Source of the DNA: Rubrobacteraceae bacterium
GTDB lineage: Bacteria > Actinomycetota > Rubrobacteria > Rubrobacterales > Rubrobacteraceae
DNA length: 7,106 nucleotides
NCBI GenBank assembly: GCA_029240775.1
Contig: JARDZQ010000080.1
Span: 1-7,106 of the forward strand
Reading direction: 5' to 3'
Shown: one piece after another, positions 1 to 5,206 of the stretch
Numbering within the stretch: the first letter of the stretch is position 1
How the letters are laid out: the number at the start of each line of letters is the position of its first letter
Notes under the pieces: model-generated
Seen by the model: the letters and a program-made list of their open reading frames with translations, nothing else
What the model was told of the DNA's origin: nothing
The model's database searches: none
Program-made: the position numbers and the translations under genes

Positions 1-168
1 GGAGAAGTCGTCGAGGAGCTGCCAGTCTCCGGGGAGGTCCAGCTCGACGGAGACACGCGCCGAGCCGTTCACCCCCTCCACCCTGTAGGAGGGATGCCCT
101 GCGGCGACCGCGGACGCCCGGCCCAGGGGGCCGTCGGAACTGAGGGGGAAACCTACCGCTACCTTCAT
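1..168 (-). CDS. Unrecognised protein, N-terminal 56 residues only
   Basis: An open frame begins at the ATG at 168-166 on the minus strand and runs off the left edge without a stop. It starts MKVAVGFPLSSDGPLGRASA and continues with a polar, beta-prone stretch ending LPGDWQLLDDFS. I recognise no domain, signal peptide or membrane segment in the visible part. It lies 63 bases downstream of the RidA-like pseudogene on the same strand, so it may be the third gene of that unit. The Shine-Dalgarno is weak (TGCGGG, close to the start). A -10-like TAGAAT sits at 183-178 on the minus strand, only nine bases from the ATG, which would fit a nearly leaderless transcript, but I see no matching -35. The start is supported by codon phase and protein-like composition only. 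Function unknown. Confidence 0.5.
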   Translation of the reverse strand, partial: MKVAVGFPLSSDGPLGRASAVAAGHPSYRVEGVNGSARVSVELDLPGDWQLLDDFS

Positions 169-231
169 GGCCCGCAGATTCTAACCCACGGAATAGGACG
201 GCGAGGGCGGGTGTTCGGATCGGGGAGCCCG

Positions 232-640
232 CTAGCCGCCGAGCAGCTCGACCTCGACCGGTGTCCCCAGCGGCAACCCAGCCATCCCCATCGCAGAGCG
301 CGCGTGATCCCCTGCCTCCGGCCCGTACACTTCAAGGATCAAGTCGGAGAACCCGTTGACGACGTTGGGCTGCCGGTCGAAGCCGGGCGCTGTATTAACC
401 ATCGCGAACACTTTAAGCCACGCCCCCACCCGGTCCAGGTCGCCCAGAGCTCGCTTGAAGCTGCCGAGGACCGCCAGCGCGGTGAGGCGAGCCGTCGGGG
501 TTGAGGGAGATGTGGCCGGAGACGTAGGCCCTGTTCTCGCGCACCCTCACCCACGAGTAGGGCAAAACGAGCCCGGGCGGCGCCTGCAACGGCTCCGGCA
601 GCACGAGCCCGGGCTCTTCCAGCCTGGCCTCTACCTCCAT
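232..640 (-). pseudogene. RidA (YjgF/Rid) family protein, broken by an internal out-of-frame deletion
   Basis: Rid proteins are small trimeric enzymes that hydrolyse reactive enamine/imine intermediates from PLP enzymes. The gene reads in two frames. The first part (640 to about 488) has the ATG start after a good AGAGAGG ribosome binding site and runs through YVSGHISLNPDGS, the typical N-terminal half. The second part (about 489 to the TAG at 232) carries LTALAVLGSFKRALGDLDRV, the NTAPGF and NVVNGFSDL segments, HARSAMGMAGLP with the conserved family arginine, and the usual PVEVE ending. Joined, they give about 136 residues against roughly 150 for this subgroup. About 18 residues that normally link DGS to ARLTAL are missing, and the phase changes by two bases (modulo three) at that point. 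The junction is a single GGCTCG at 493-488, which encodes Gly-Ser in the first frame and the Ala-Arg join in the second. The gene starts 27 bases after the solute-binding protein stop and is probably co-transcribed. It is very unlikely to be functional as read. Confidence 0.82.
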
Positions 641-667
641 AGGCTACCTCTCTCCGCGGCCCTCCGG

Positions 668-1977
668 CTAGGAGCCCTGCTCGACGATCTTCGTCAGCTC
701 CTCCTGGAGGTTCTGTACGGCAGCTTGGGGGTCGGTCTCGCCCTTGAGCGAGAGGTTGAACTGCTCGGCCATCGCGAGCGACATGTCCGAGTAGTACGGC
801 GAGACGGGGCGCGACTTGGTGCTCTGGATCGCCTCCTTGCCCAACCGTATGACCGGCACCTTCTCCAGGATCTCCTGGTCCTCGTAGAGGGACTTCCGGG
901 TGGGAAGGAGCGTGGCCGCCAGGGCCCGCTGCCGCTGACCCTGCTCGCTGGTCATCCACTTCACGAACTCCCAGGCCTCTTCCTGCCTCTGGGAGTTGGC
1001 GTTGATCATCATGTTCCACCCGCCCAAGCCCGCGAAGCTCTGGCCGCTCTCGCCCGCGGGCAGGGGCGCGATCCCGATCTGGGCCGGCTCTATCTTGGAG
1101 ACCTCGGGGTCCTCGGAGAGCGCGTACATGTACGGCCAGTTGCGCGCGAAGACGCTCCTGCCGCCGAGGAAAGCCGGGTCGGTCTCCTGCTCCTTGTACG
1201 TGGAGACGGCCTGCGACGCCACGCCGTCGGAGATCATGCTCCGCTCGGTCTCCAGGCCCGCCACCGCCTCGGGGCTGTCTATGACGACCTGGTCACCGCT
1301 CAGGACGTCGCCTCCGTGCGTCCAGATGTACTCGAGGCCGTTCACCGTACCGCCCTCGTACTGGGCGCCCTGGAAGACGAAGCCGTCCCTCGTGCCCGTG
1401 TCCTGTGCCGTCTTCAGGGCCATCTCCTTCATCTCGTCCCACGTCCCGGGAGGCTCGGAGAAGCCGGCCTGTTCCAGCAAGTCCGTGCGGTAGTAGAGCA
1501 TTCCCGCGTCGGTGAACCAGGGGACGCCGTAGATGGCTCCCTCGTAGACTAGGGAGTCCACGGGGGCGGGCAGGAACCGCTGGCGCTCGCTCTCGGGGAA
1601 GCGGTCTGAGACGTCAAGGATCCAGCCGTTAGCGGCGAACTGAGCCGGCCAGATGACGTCTCCGCCTATGACGTCTATCTCCGAGGCGGCGGCCTGCAGC
1701 TCGGTTCTTAGCTGGTCGAAGTACTGTCCCGTGTCGGCGGGCATCTCCCTGTACCTGACCTGGAACTCGCCCTTGTGCTCCTCGTTGAACGTGTCTACGA
1801 GGTCCTGCAACGTGCCGCTTGAGTCCACACCCATGGCGAAGACGAGATCCCCCGAGCCCGAGCCGCCCCCGCCGCACCGAGCATGGCCATCCCCGCGAGC
1901 CCGGCGCCGCCCAGCCTCAAGAACTCCCGGCGGCTCAACGAGCCCCCGATCGGCGACGCCGCATTCCTCCTGCGCAT
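668..1977 (-). pseudogene. ABC transporter sugar-binding lipoprotein (family 1), frameshifted at the signal peptide
   Basis: This is an extracytoplasmic substrate-binding protein of the maltose/trehalose-type family 1, which hands a sugar to an ABC importer. The start is the ATG at 1977, seven bases after AAAGGAG (1991-1985). An upstream in-frame ATG at 2004 lacks such a site. The first 33 residues contain a Tat motif, SRREFLR at residues 14-20, then the hydrophobic LGGAGLAGMAML. The frame then breaks. The next frame opens with Cys (TGC, 1876-1874), Gly-rich linker GGGGSGSG and the mature domain. That domain includes EIDVIGGDVIWPAQFAANGW and VYEGAIYGVPWFTDAGMLYY, and ends at the TAG at 670-668. 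One extra base between GG (1878-1877) and TGC would restore Leu-Gly-Cys, a lipobox, and a protein of about 436 residues, normal for the family. From 1876 to the stop the frame is intact. The cause may be a true mutation or a sequencing error. No permease or ATPase is in the window. The sugar cannot be read from sequence. Confidence 0.85.
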
Positions 1978-2045
1978 CCTCGCTCTCCTTTCCGTTGGCA
2001 GCATCCTACATTATCGTCACGAACGCACCCGCTCGCGGGCTCTTG
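1978..2045. promoter_or_regulatory. Divergent intergenic region, left half
   Basis: The minus-strand solute-binding protein and the plus-strand adenosyltransferase start back to back 127 bases apart, so both promoters should lie here. The only AT-rich patch is around 2006-2016 (ctacattatc). Read on the minus strand it offers GATAAT and TAGGAT as -10-like hexamers. On the plus strand it offers TACATT or CATTAT. None has a convincing -35 at 16-18 bases. A short inverted repeat CCCG-ctcg-CGGG is at 2028-2039. The region is assigned by position; the exact boxes are not resolved. Confidence 0.3.
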
Positions 2046-2104
2046 CGGGGCTCCTCCTCGCGCGCTACCGTGCCGGAGACCTTTCGAGAGACGAGGAGGC
2101 CCCG
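2046..2104 (+). promoter_or_regulatory. Hairpin sequestering the Shine-Dalgarno of the cobalamin adenosyltransferase
   Basis: CCTCCTCG at 2053-2060 is an exact complement of CGAGGAGG at 2092-2099, which contains the Shine-Dalgarno GAGGAGG (2093-2099) of the gene starting at 2105. The stem continues outward after a two-base bulge (2051-2052): CGGGG at 2046-2050 pairs with CCCCG at 2100-2104. This makes 13 base pairs, nearly all G-C, ending one base before the ATG. The 31-base loop contains TGCCGGAGACCT (2071-2082), partly resembling a B12 box. If the transcript begins upstream of 2046 the ribosome site would be masked, suggesting translational control. The base pairing is seen directly; the regulatory role and any ligand are inference. 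It lacks the size and other conserved parts of a full cobalamin riboswitch. Confidence 0.5.
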
Positions 2105-2629
2105 ATGGGCGAGAGCAACCCGCCGGTCTCGACCGGCCGCGGCGACGACGGGACGACGAGCCTGCTCGGGTCGGGCCGGCTGGGCAAGAACGACCCGCGC
2201 ATAATTACTCTAGGCGACGTGGACGAGGCGAGTGCCTTCCTCGGTCTCGCCCGCGCCGAGGCGGCCGGAGAGATCGGGGAGTTGCTCCTTGAGCTACAGC
2301 GACTTCTCTACCGCATCATGGGCGACGTGGCGATGCCCCAGGGAGAGAACGCCGTGGGGGAGCGGGATCTCGCCTTCGTCGACGGCGCCCTCGAGGAGTG
2401 GCGCGAGAAGACGGAGATCCCCAGAGCCTTCGTAGTCCCCGGCGAGAGCCGGCTCGGGGCCCTCCTCGACGTCGCCCGCACGGTGGTCAGGCGCGCCGAG
2501 CGGAGCCTCGTCGCCGCCGGGTACGCGGACGAGCACCCCTACGCCTTGCGGGTAGTCAACCGGGTCTCCGACCTGCTCTTCGTCGTGGCCCGGGCCGCCG
2601 ACGGGAGGAGGACGCTCTCCAGGGGTTGA
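2105..2629 (+). CDS. PduO-type ATP:cob(I)alamin adenosyltransferase
   Basis: This cytosolic enzyme transfers the adenosyl group of ATP to cob(I)alamin to make coenzyme B12 (adenosylcobalamin). The 174-residue product has the family landmarks in order. Residues 10-22 read TGRGDDGTTSLLG, the N-terminal ATP-binding signature. VDEASAFLGLAR follows at 39-50. RTVVRRAER at 125-133 matches the conserved RxxxRRAER helix, with R125, R129, R130 and E132 in place. VNRVSDLLFVVAR at 151-163 matches the C-terminal LNRLSD motif. The cysteine often found before RRAER is valine here, which the family tolerates. Length is usual. The ATG at 2105 is chosen for GAGGAGG at 2093-2099, five bases upstream; the frame is open further upstream only as a shadow of the opposite gene. 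That ribosome site lies inside a strong potential hairpin. The next gene follows after 68 bases on the same strand without a clear terminator. Confidence 0.93.
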   Translation: MGESNPPVSTGRGDDGTTSLLGSGRLGKNDPRIITLGDVDEASAFLGLARAEAAGEIGELLLELQRLLYRIMGDVAMPQGENAVGERDLAFVDGALEEWREKTEIPRAFVVPGESRLGALLDVARTVVRRAERSLVAAGYADEHPYALRVVNRVSDLLFVVARAADGRRTLSRG

Positions 2630-2697
2630 GCGGGCCGGGCCGTAGGGCACGCGGTTATGATGGACTGGCTAGATACGATACTTGGAGGAGGAACTCG

Positions 2698-3663
2698 ATG
2701 GCTGTAGACTTCGGCGTCTTCGTCCCGCAGGGGTGGCGCATGGACCTGGTCGAGATAGAGGATCCTTTCGAGCAATACGAGGCGATGACGCGGGTGGCGA
2801 GGGTAGCCGAAGGGACCGGGGCCTACGACTCCATCTGGGTCTACGATCACTTCCACACCGTCCCCGAGCCGACAAGGAACACCGTCTTCGAGGCATGGAC
2901 GATCAGCGCCGGGCTCTCTCGCGACACCAAGAGCATAAAGATCGGGCAGATGGTCACCTGCAACGGCTACCGCAACCCGGCGCTGCTTGCCAAGATCTCC
3001 TCCACCGTGGACGTGATGAGCAACGGACGTCTCCTCTTCGGCCTCGGCGCCGGCTGGTATGAGCACGAGTGGCGCGCCTACGGCTACGGCTTCCCCGAGG
3101 TTCCCGTGCGGATGCGGGCTTTCAAGGAGGCCTGCGAGATCATCCACCGCATGTGGACCGAGGACGGCGTCATCTTCGACGGCGAGTTCTACCAGATAGA
3201 CGGGCCTATAAACGAGCCGAAAGGCGTGCAGTCCCCCCACCCGCCGTTCTGGATCGGAGGTGGCGGCGAGAAGGTGACCCTGAGGCTCGTCGCCCGCTGG
3301 GGCGACGCCTGCAACGTCGGCGGCAAGCCTGAGAGGCTCCGCCACAAGTTCGGCGTCCTGCGCGGCCATTGCGAGGACCTGGGGAGAGATTACGAGGAGA
3401 TCACACGCTCCACCTCCATCAACGTCTTTTTGCTGGAGGAGGGAGACGACCCGGAAGACGCCACGGCCCTTGCTCGCGGCAGTAAGAGCTACGACGAGTA
3501 CTCGGAGCAATTCATGGTCGGCACGGCGGAGGAGATCGTCGAGCGGCTCAGGCCGCGGGTCGAGGCTGGGGTCAACTACTTCATAACCTACATGCCGCGC
3601 GTCGCCTACGAGCCCGGGATGGTCGAGCGCTTCGCCAGGGAGGTGATCCCAGCTTTCTCCTAG
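2698..3663 (+). CDS. F420-dependent LLM-class oxidoreductase, Rv1855c family
   Basis: This is a luciferase-like monooxygenase-fold (TIM barrel) enzyme of the branch that uses coenzyme F420 for hydride transfer. The natural substrate of the Rv1855c subfamily is not established to my knowledge. The 321-residue product shows the subfamily signature from the first strand: FGVFVPQGWRMDL (residues 5-17), SIWVYDHFHT (45-54), GQMVTCNGYRNPALLAK (83-99), GLGAGWYEHEWRAYGYGFP (115-133) and PPFWIGGGGEKVTLR (182-196). The last contains the glycine-rich phosphate-binding turn of the cofactor site. It is complete, with stop TAG at 3661-3663. The ATG at 2698 follows GGAGGAGG (2684-2691) by six bases, a very strong ribosome site. 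No good -35/-10 pair is visible in the 68 bases upstream, so it may be read through from the adenosyltransferase gene. Family assignment is firm; F420 rather than FMN use is inferred from the subfamily. Confidence 0.93.
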   Translation: MAVDFGVFVPQGWRMDLVEIEDPFEQYEAMTRVARVAEGTGAYDSIWVYDHFHTVPEPTRNTVFEAWTISAGLSRDTKSIKIGQMVTCNGYRNPALLAKISSTVDVMSNGRLLFGLGAGWYEHEWRAYGYGFPEVPVRMRAFKEACEIIHRMWTEDGVIFDGEFYQIDGPINEPKGVQSPHPPFWIGGGGEKVTLRLVARWGDACNVGGKPERLRHKFGVLRGHCEDLGRDYEEITRSTSINVFLLEEGDDPEDATALARGSKSYDEYSEQFMVGTAEEIVERLRPRVEAGVNYFITYMPRVAYEPGMVERFAREVIPAFS

Positions 3664-3673
3664 GGCCGCGGCC

Positions 3674-3703
3674 TTGTCCTGGCGGCGTCCGGGGATGTAT
3701 CTT
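3674..3703 (+). promoter_or_regulatory. Candidate promoter for the DUF4239 gene
   Basis: TTGTCC at 3674-3679 and TATCTT at 3698-3703 are separated by 18 bases, and each matches the housekeeping consensus at 4 of 6 positions. They lie in the 100-base gap after the oxidoreductase stop and would start transcription near 3710. Similarity this weak occurs often by chance. Confidence 0.3.
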
Positions 3704-3763
3704 GGGCCGTCCGATGAGAGAGCTTAGAGAGGCTGGCTGACGGTAGCGACGGCGTTCTTCATA

Positions 3764-4502
3764 GTGCTGACGGTCTTCGTGCCCGTCCTGGCAGCCGTCC
3801 TGGGGCTGATCCTCGTGCAGCGCGTGGTGCCCCCGACACATCGCGCGGAGCACAACGACGTAGCCGGCTTTATCTACGCGGTCGTCGGGGTCGCCTACGC
3901 CGTGCTGCTGGCGTTCGTAGTTATCGTGGTGTGGCAGGACTACGAGAGAGCCAAGGAGACGGTGGAGAGCGAGGCAAACGAGCTGGCCGGGGTCTACTTG
4001 CTCGCCGACCGGTTCCCCGGCTCCTCCGGGGAGCGCGTCCAGGAGCTCGCCCGCTCCTACGCCAAGACCGTCGTGGAGGAGGAGTGGCCGCTGATGGAAG
4101 AGGGCGAGTCGAGCGAGCGCGAGCGCGCTCCTGCGCGAGCTCGGGTTCAGCGTGCTGAACGTCGATACCGGCGCGGGCGCGGGTCAGGTGCTCTACGACC
4201 AGGGACTCACGCGGATGCACGAGGTGTCCGACGCCAGGCGGCTGCGGCTGCTGGAGACCAGGGAGGGCCTGCCCGAGATCCTCTGGGTAGTCCTCATCTC
4301 CGGCGGCGTGGTAATCGTGACCTTCACCTACCTCTTCGGGCTCAAGAACAACTGGGCGCACGCGCTCATGGTCGCCGCCCTGACGCTCGTCATCTGCGGC
4401 ATTCTCTTCACCATCGGCTCGTTCGAGTACCCCTTCGCCGGAGAGGCCAAGATCCAGCCTGACGCCTTCGAGGAGGTGCTGCGCAGCTTCGAGCAGGACT
4501 AG
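3764..4502 (+). pseudogene. DUF4239 membrane protein, frameshifted
   Basis: DUF4239 proteins are four-helix integral membrane proteins of unknown function, common in actinobacteria. The first frame (GTG at 3764 to about 4126) gives a membrane helix at residues 2-18, the conserved EHNDVAGFIYAVVGVAYAVLLAF (second helix, about 34-56), VVWQDY and a soluble part with ANELAGVYLLADRFP and WPLMEEGESSERER. The frame then changes. From about 4122 the other frame reads ALLRELGFSVLNVD, then LYDQGLTRMHEVSDARRLRL, and two more helices (WVVLISGGVVIVTFTYLFG and ALMVAALTLVICGILF), ending at the TAG at 4500-4502. Joined length is about 246 residues, normal for the family, so only a one- or two-base change is involved. 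Adding one GC unit in the gcgcgagcgcg stretch near 4115-4128 would give SSERASALLREL and restore the frame. The start is uncertain: GTG 3764 has no close ribosome site, while AGAGAGG at 3726-3732 precedes an in-frame CTG at 3737. The gene converges with the ferredoxin gene. Confidence 0.8.
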
Positions 4503-4521
4503 AACGGTTTGCGGAGAGGAT

Positions 4522-4555
4522 GGGCCTCCGGAGGTCTCTTGGTTCTTAGGTTTTT
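4522..4555 (+). terminator. Weak candidate terminator after DUF4239
   Basis: Bases 4522-4527 can pair with 4532-4537 (six pairs, two of them G-U) around a CCGG loop. A T-rich but interrupted stretch follows, ending in TTTTT at 4551-4555. It lies in the 157-base convergent gap between DUF4239 and the ferredoxin gene, where a terminator is expected. The stem is short and the T-run is distant. On the minus strand, CCGC-gaa-GCGG (about 4612-4602) is an even weaker candidate for the ferredoxin gene. Confidence 0.22.
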
Positions 4556-4659
4556 AGGAGCGCCTGGCGGGGCGGGTTCCAGACTTCCCGACCCTCAAAG
4601 CCCCGCTTCGCGGAAGGTTCGAACTTTTCGCAATCCGCATTAGACCCGGTAGCGATTCG

Positions 4660-5025
4660 CTAGGCCGGCTTCTCCACCCACTCCGGGTCGGGGGTGATAC
4701 GGGGCTCCGGCTTGGGCCCCGGACCGTCGAGGCCGGTGGAAGAGACCGTCATGAGGACCCGCACGCTCACGTCGTGGTCGCAGAGGGCTTGGCATGAGAG
4801 CCTGACCTGCCCGAGCAGGTCCCGGCTCTCGAGCACCTCCAGCTCGGCCCGGGTCATCTTCTCGGGCTCGCCTTTGAGGTACTCGATGCGGCAGGTGGTA
4901 CACCGGGCGTACGAGCCGCAGCGGTGCAGGATGTCCACCCCGGCGTCCTCCTCGATCGCCAGCACCAGCCGCTTGCCTTCCTCTACGTCGAACGCTCCGA
5001 CGCCCTCGACTTCGAGCTTCGGCAC
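4660..5025 (-). CDS. [2Fe-2S] ferredoxin
   Basis: This is a small soluble electron carrier with a beta-grasp ferredoxin domain covering about residues 1-95 of 121. VEGVGAFDVEEGKRLVLAIE forms the opening hairpin. HRCGSYARCTTC supplies cluster ligands C36, C42 and C45. The fourth ligand is C78 in VRLSCQALC, with an additional C82. The C-x5-C-x2-C spacing is that of adrenodoxin-type ferredoxins, not the C-x4-C-x2-C of plant type. The last 20 or so residues (GPGPKPEPRITPDPEWVEKP region) are proline-rich and probably disordered. The GTG at 5025 is chosen because AAAGGAGG lies five bases upstream; an in-frame TTG at 5043 would place that ribosome site inside the gene. The redox partner is not evident; no reductase or oxygenase lies beside it. 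It is divergent from the cupin operon across a repeat-rich region and convergent with DUF4239. Confidence 0.93.
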   Translation of the reverse strand: MPKLEVEGVGAFDVEEGKRLVLAIEEDAGVDILHRCGSYARCTTCRIEYLKGEPEKMTRAELEVLESRDLLGQVRLSCQALCDHDVSVRVLMTVSSTGLDGPGPKPEPRITPDPEWVEKPA

Positions 5026-5066
5026 TGGTCCCTCCTTTAGCAATCAGCTTTCTTACGGTTGGCGAG

Positions 5067-5072
5067 ATTTTA
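5067..5072 (-). promoter_or_regulatory. Candidate -10 box for the ferredoxin gene
   Basis: On the minus strand this reads TAAAAT, five of six matches to TATAAT, about 41 bases upstream of the GTG start. It lies in the only AT-rich patch of the region. No good -35 is present at 16-18 bases, so an activator or another sigma factor would be needed if it is used. Confidence 0.35.
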
Positions 5073-5083
5073 ACCGACAAAGA

Positions 5084-5123
5084 ACCGGCTCTCGCCGCAG
5101 CCGGTGTCGAGTCTCTGCACCGG
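5084..5123. repeat. Two overlapping inverted repeats sharing one arm
   Basis: ACCGGCT (5084-5090) and AGCCGGT (5099-5105) form a perfect 7-bp inverted repeat with an 8-base loop. CCGGTG (5101-5106) and CACCGG (5118-5123) form a perfect 6-bp inverted repeat with an 11-base loop. The middle arm is common to both, so the two stems exclude each other. They lie between the candidate promoters of the ferredoxin gene and the cupin operon. They could be operator sites, a hairpin for a transcript, or chance in GC-rich DNA. Confidence 0.4.
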
Positions 5124-5142
5124 AGCGGCACCTGGCCCAGGG

Positions 5143-5178
5143 CTGATAGCTGACGGCTATCTCAGGATAGTCTAAACT
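5143..5178 (+). promoter_or_regulatory. Candidate cupin-operon promoter with operator-like inverted repeat
   Basis: CTGACG (5150-5155) and TAAACT (5173-5178) are spaced by 17 bases, each matching the housekeeping consensus at 4 of 6. The -35 is embedded in a perfect inverted repeat GATAGC-TGACG-GCTATC (5145-5161). A third half-site, GATAG at 5166-5170, pairs with CTATC (5157-5161) across TCAG. The arrangement GATAG / CTATC / GATAG over the promoter resembles a repressor operator. No regulator gene is present in the window to match it. Confidence 0.4.
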
Positions 5179-5179
5179 T

Positions 5180-5200
5180 CCCCCGCGCCGCGAAAGGGGG
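5180..5200 (+). promoter_or_regulatory. Small hairpin covering the cupin ribosome binding site
   Basis: CCCCC at 5180-5184 is complementary to GGGGG at 5196-5200, with an 11-base loop. The second arm is part of AGGGGG, the Shine-Dalgarno of the TTG start at 5207. Five G-C pairs could reduce initiation. If transcription starts near 5185, as the candidate promoter predicts, the first arm would be absent from the mRNA, so the two readings conflict. Confidence 0.25.
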
Positions 5201-5206
5201 TTGGGT

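Noticed and set aside
339..1019. Long minus-strand open frame overlapping the RidA and solute-binding genes
   Set aside because: It is an alternative frame of two recognisable genes, and its protein is Arg/Gly/Ala-rich low-complexity sequence typical of GC-rich shadow frames.
356..1552. 398-codon plus-strand open frame
   Set aside because: It is antisense to the solute-binding protein and RidA genes; leucine/arginine/glycine-rich with no motif.
1883..2104. Upstream extension of the adenosyltransferase frame to 1883
   Set aside because: The added part overlaps the opposite gene's signal-peptide region and does not resemble the family; the ATG at 2105 has a strong ribosome site.
2539..3510. 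323-codon minus-strand open frame opposite the LLM oxidoreductase
   Set aside because: It lies antisense to a firmly identified gene, has no ribosome site and no recognisable domain.
3664..3673. GGCCGCGGCC palindrome just after the oxidoreductase stop, as a terminator
   Set aside because: The perfect palindrome has no room for a loop and no T-run follows.
4613..4636. tRNA-like T-arm: GAAGG-TTCGAAC-TTTTC followed by a possible seven-base acceptor strand
   Set aside because: Two of five stem pairs are G-U, and I could find no matching 5' acceptor strand, D-arm or anticodon arm upstream. It could be a tRNA-end remnant, but no integrase or second copy is present. Most likely chance.
5023..5043. 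TTG at 5043 as ferredoxin start
   Set aside because: The AAAGGAGG ribosome site would fall inside the coding sequence; GTG at 5025 is correctly spaced.
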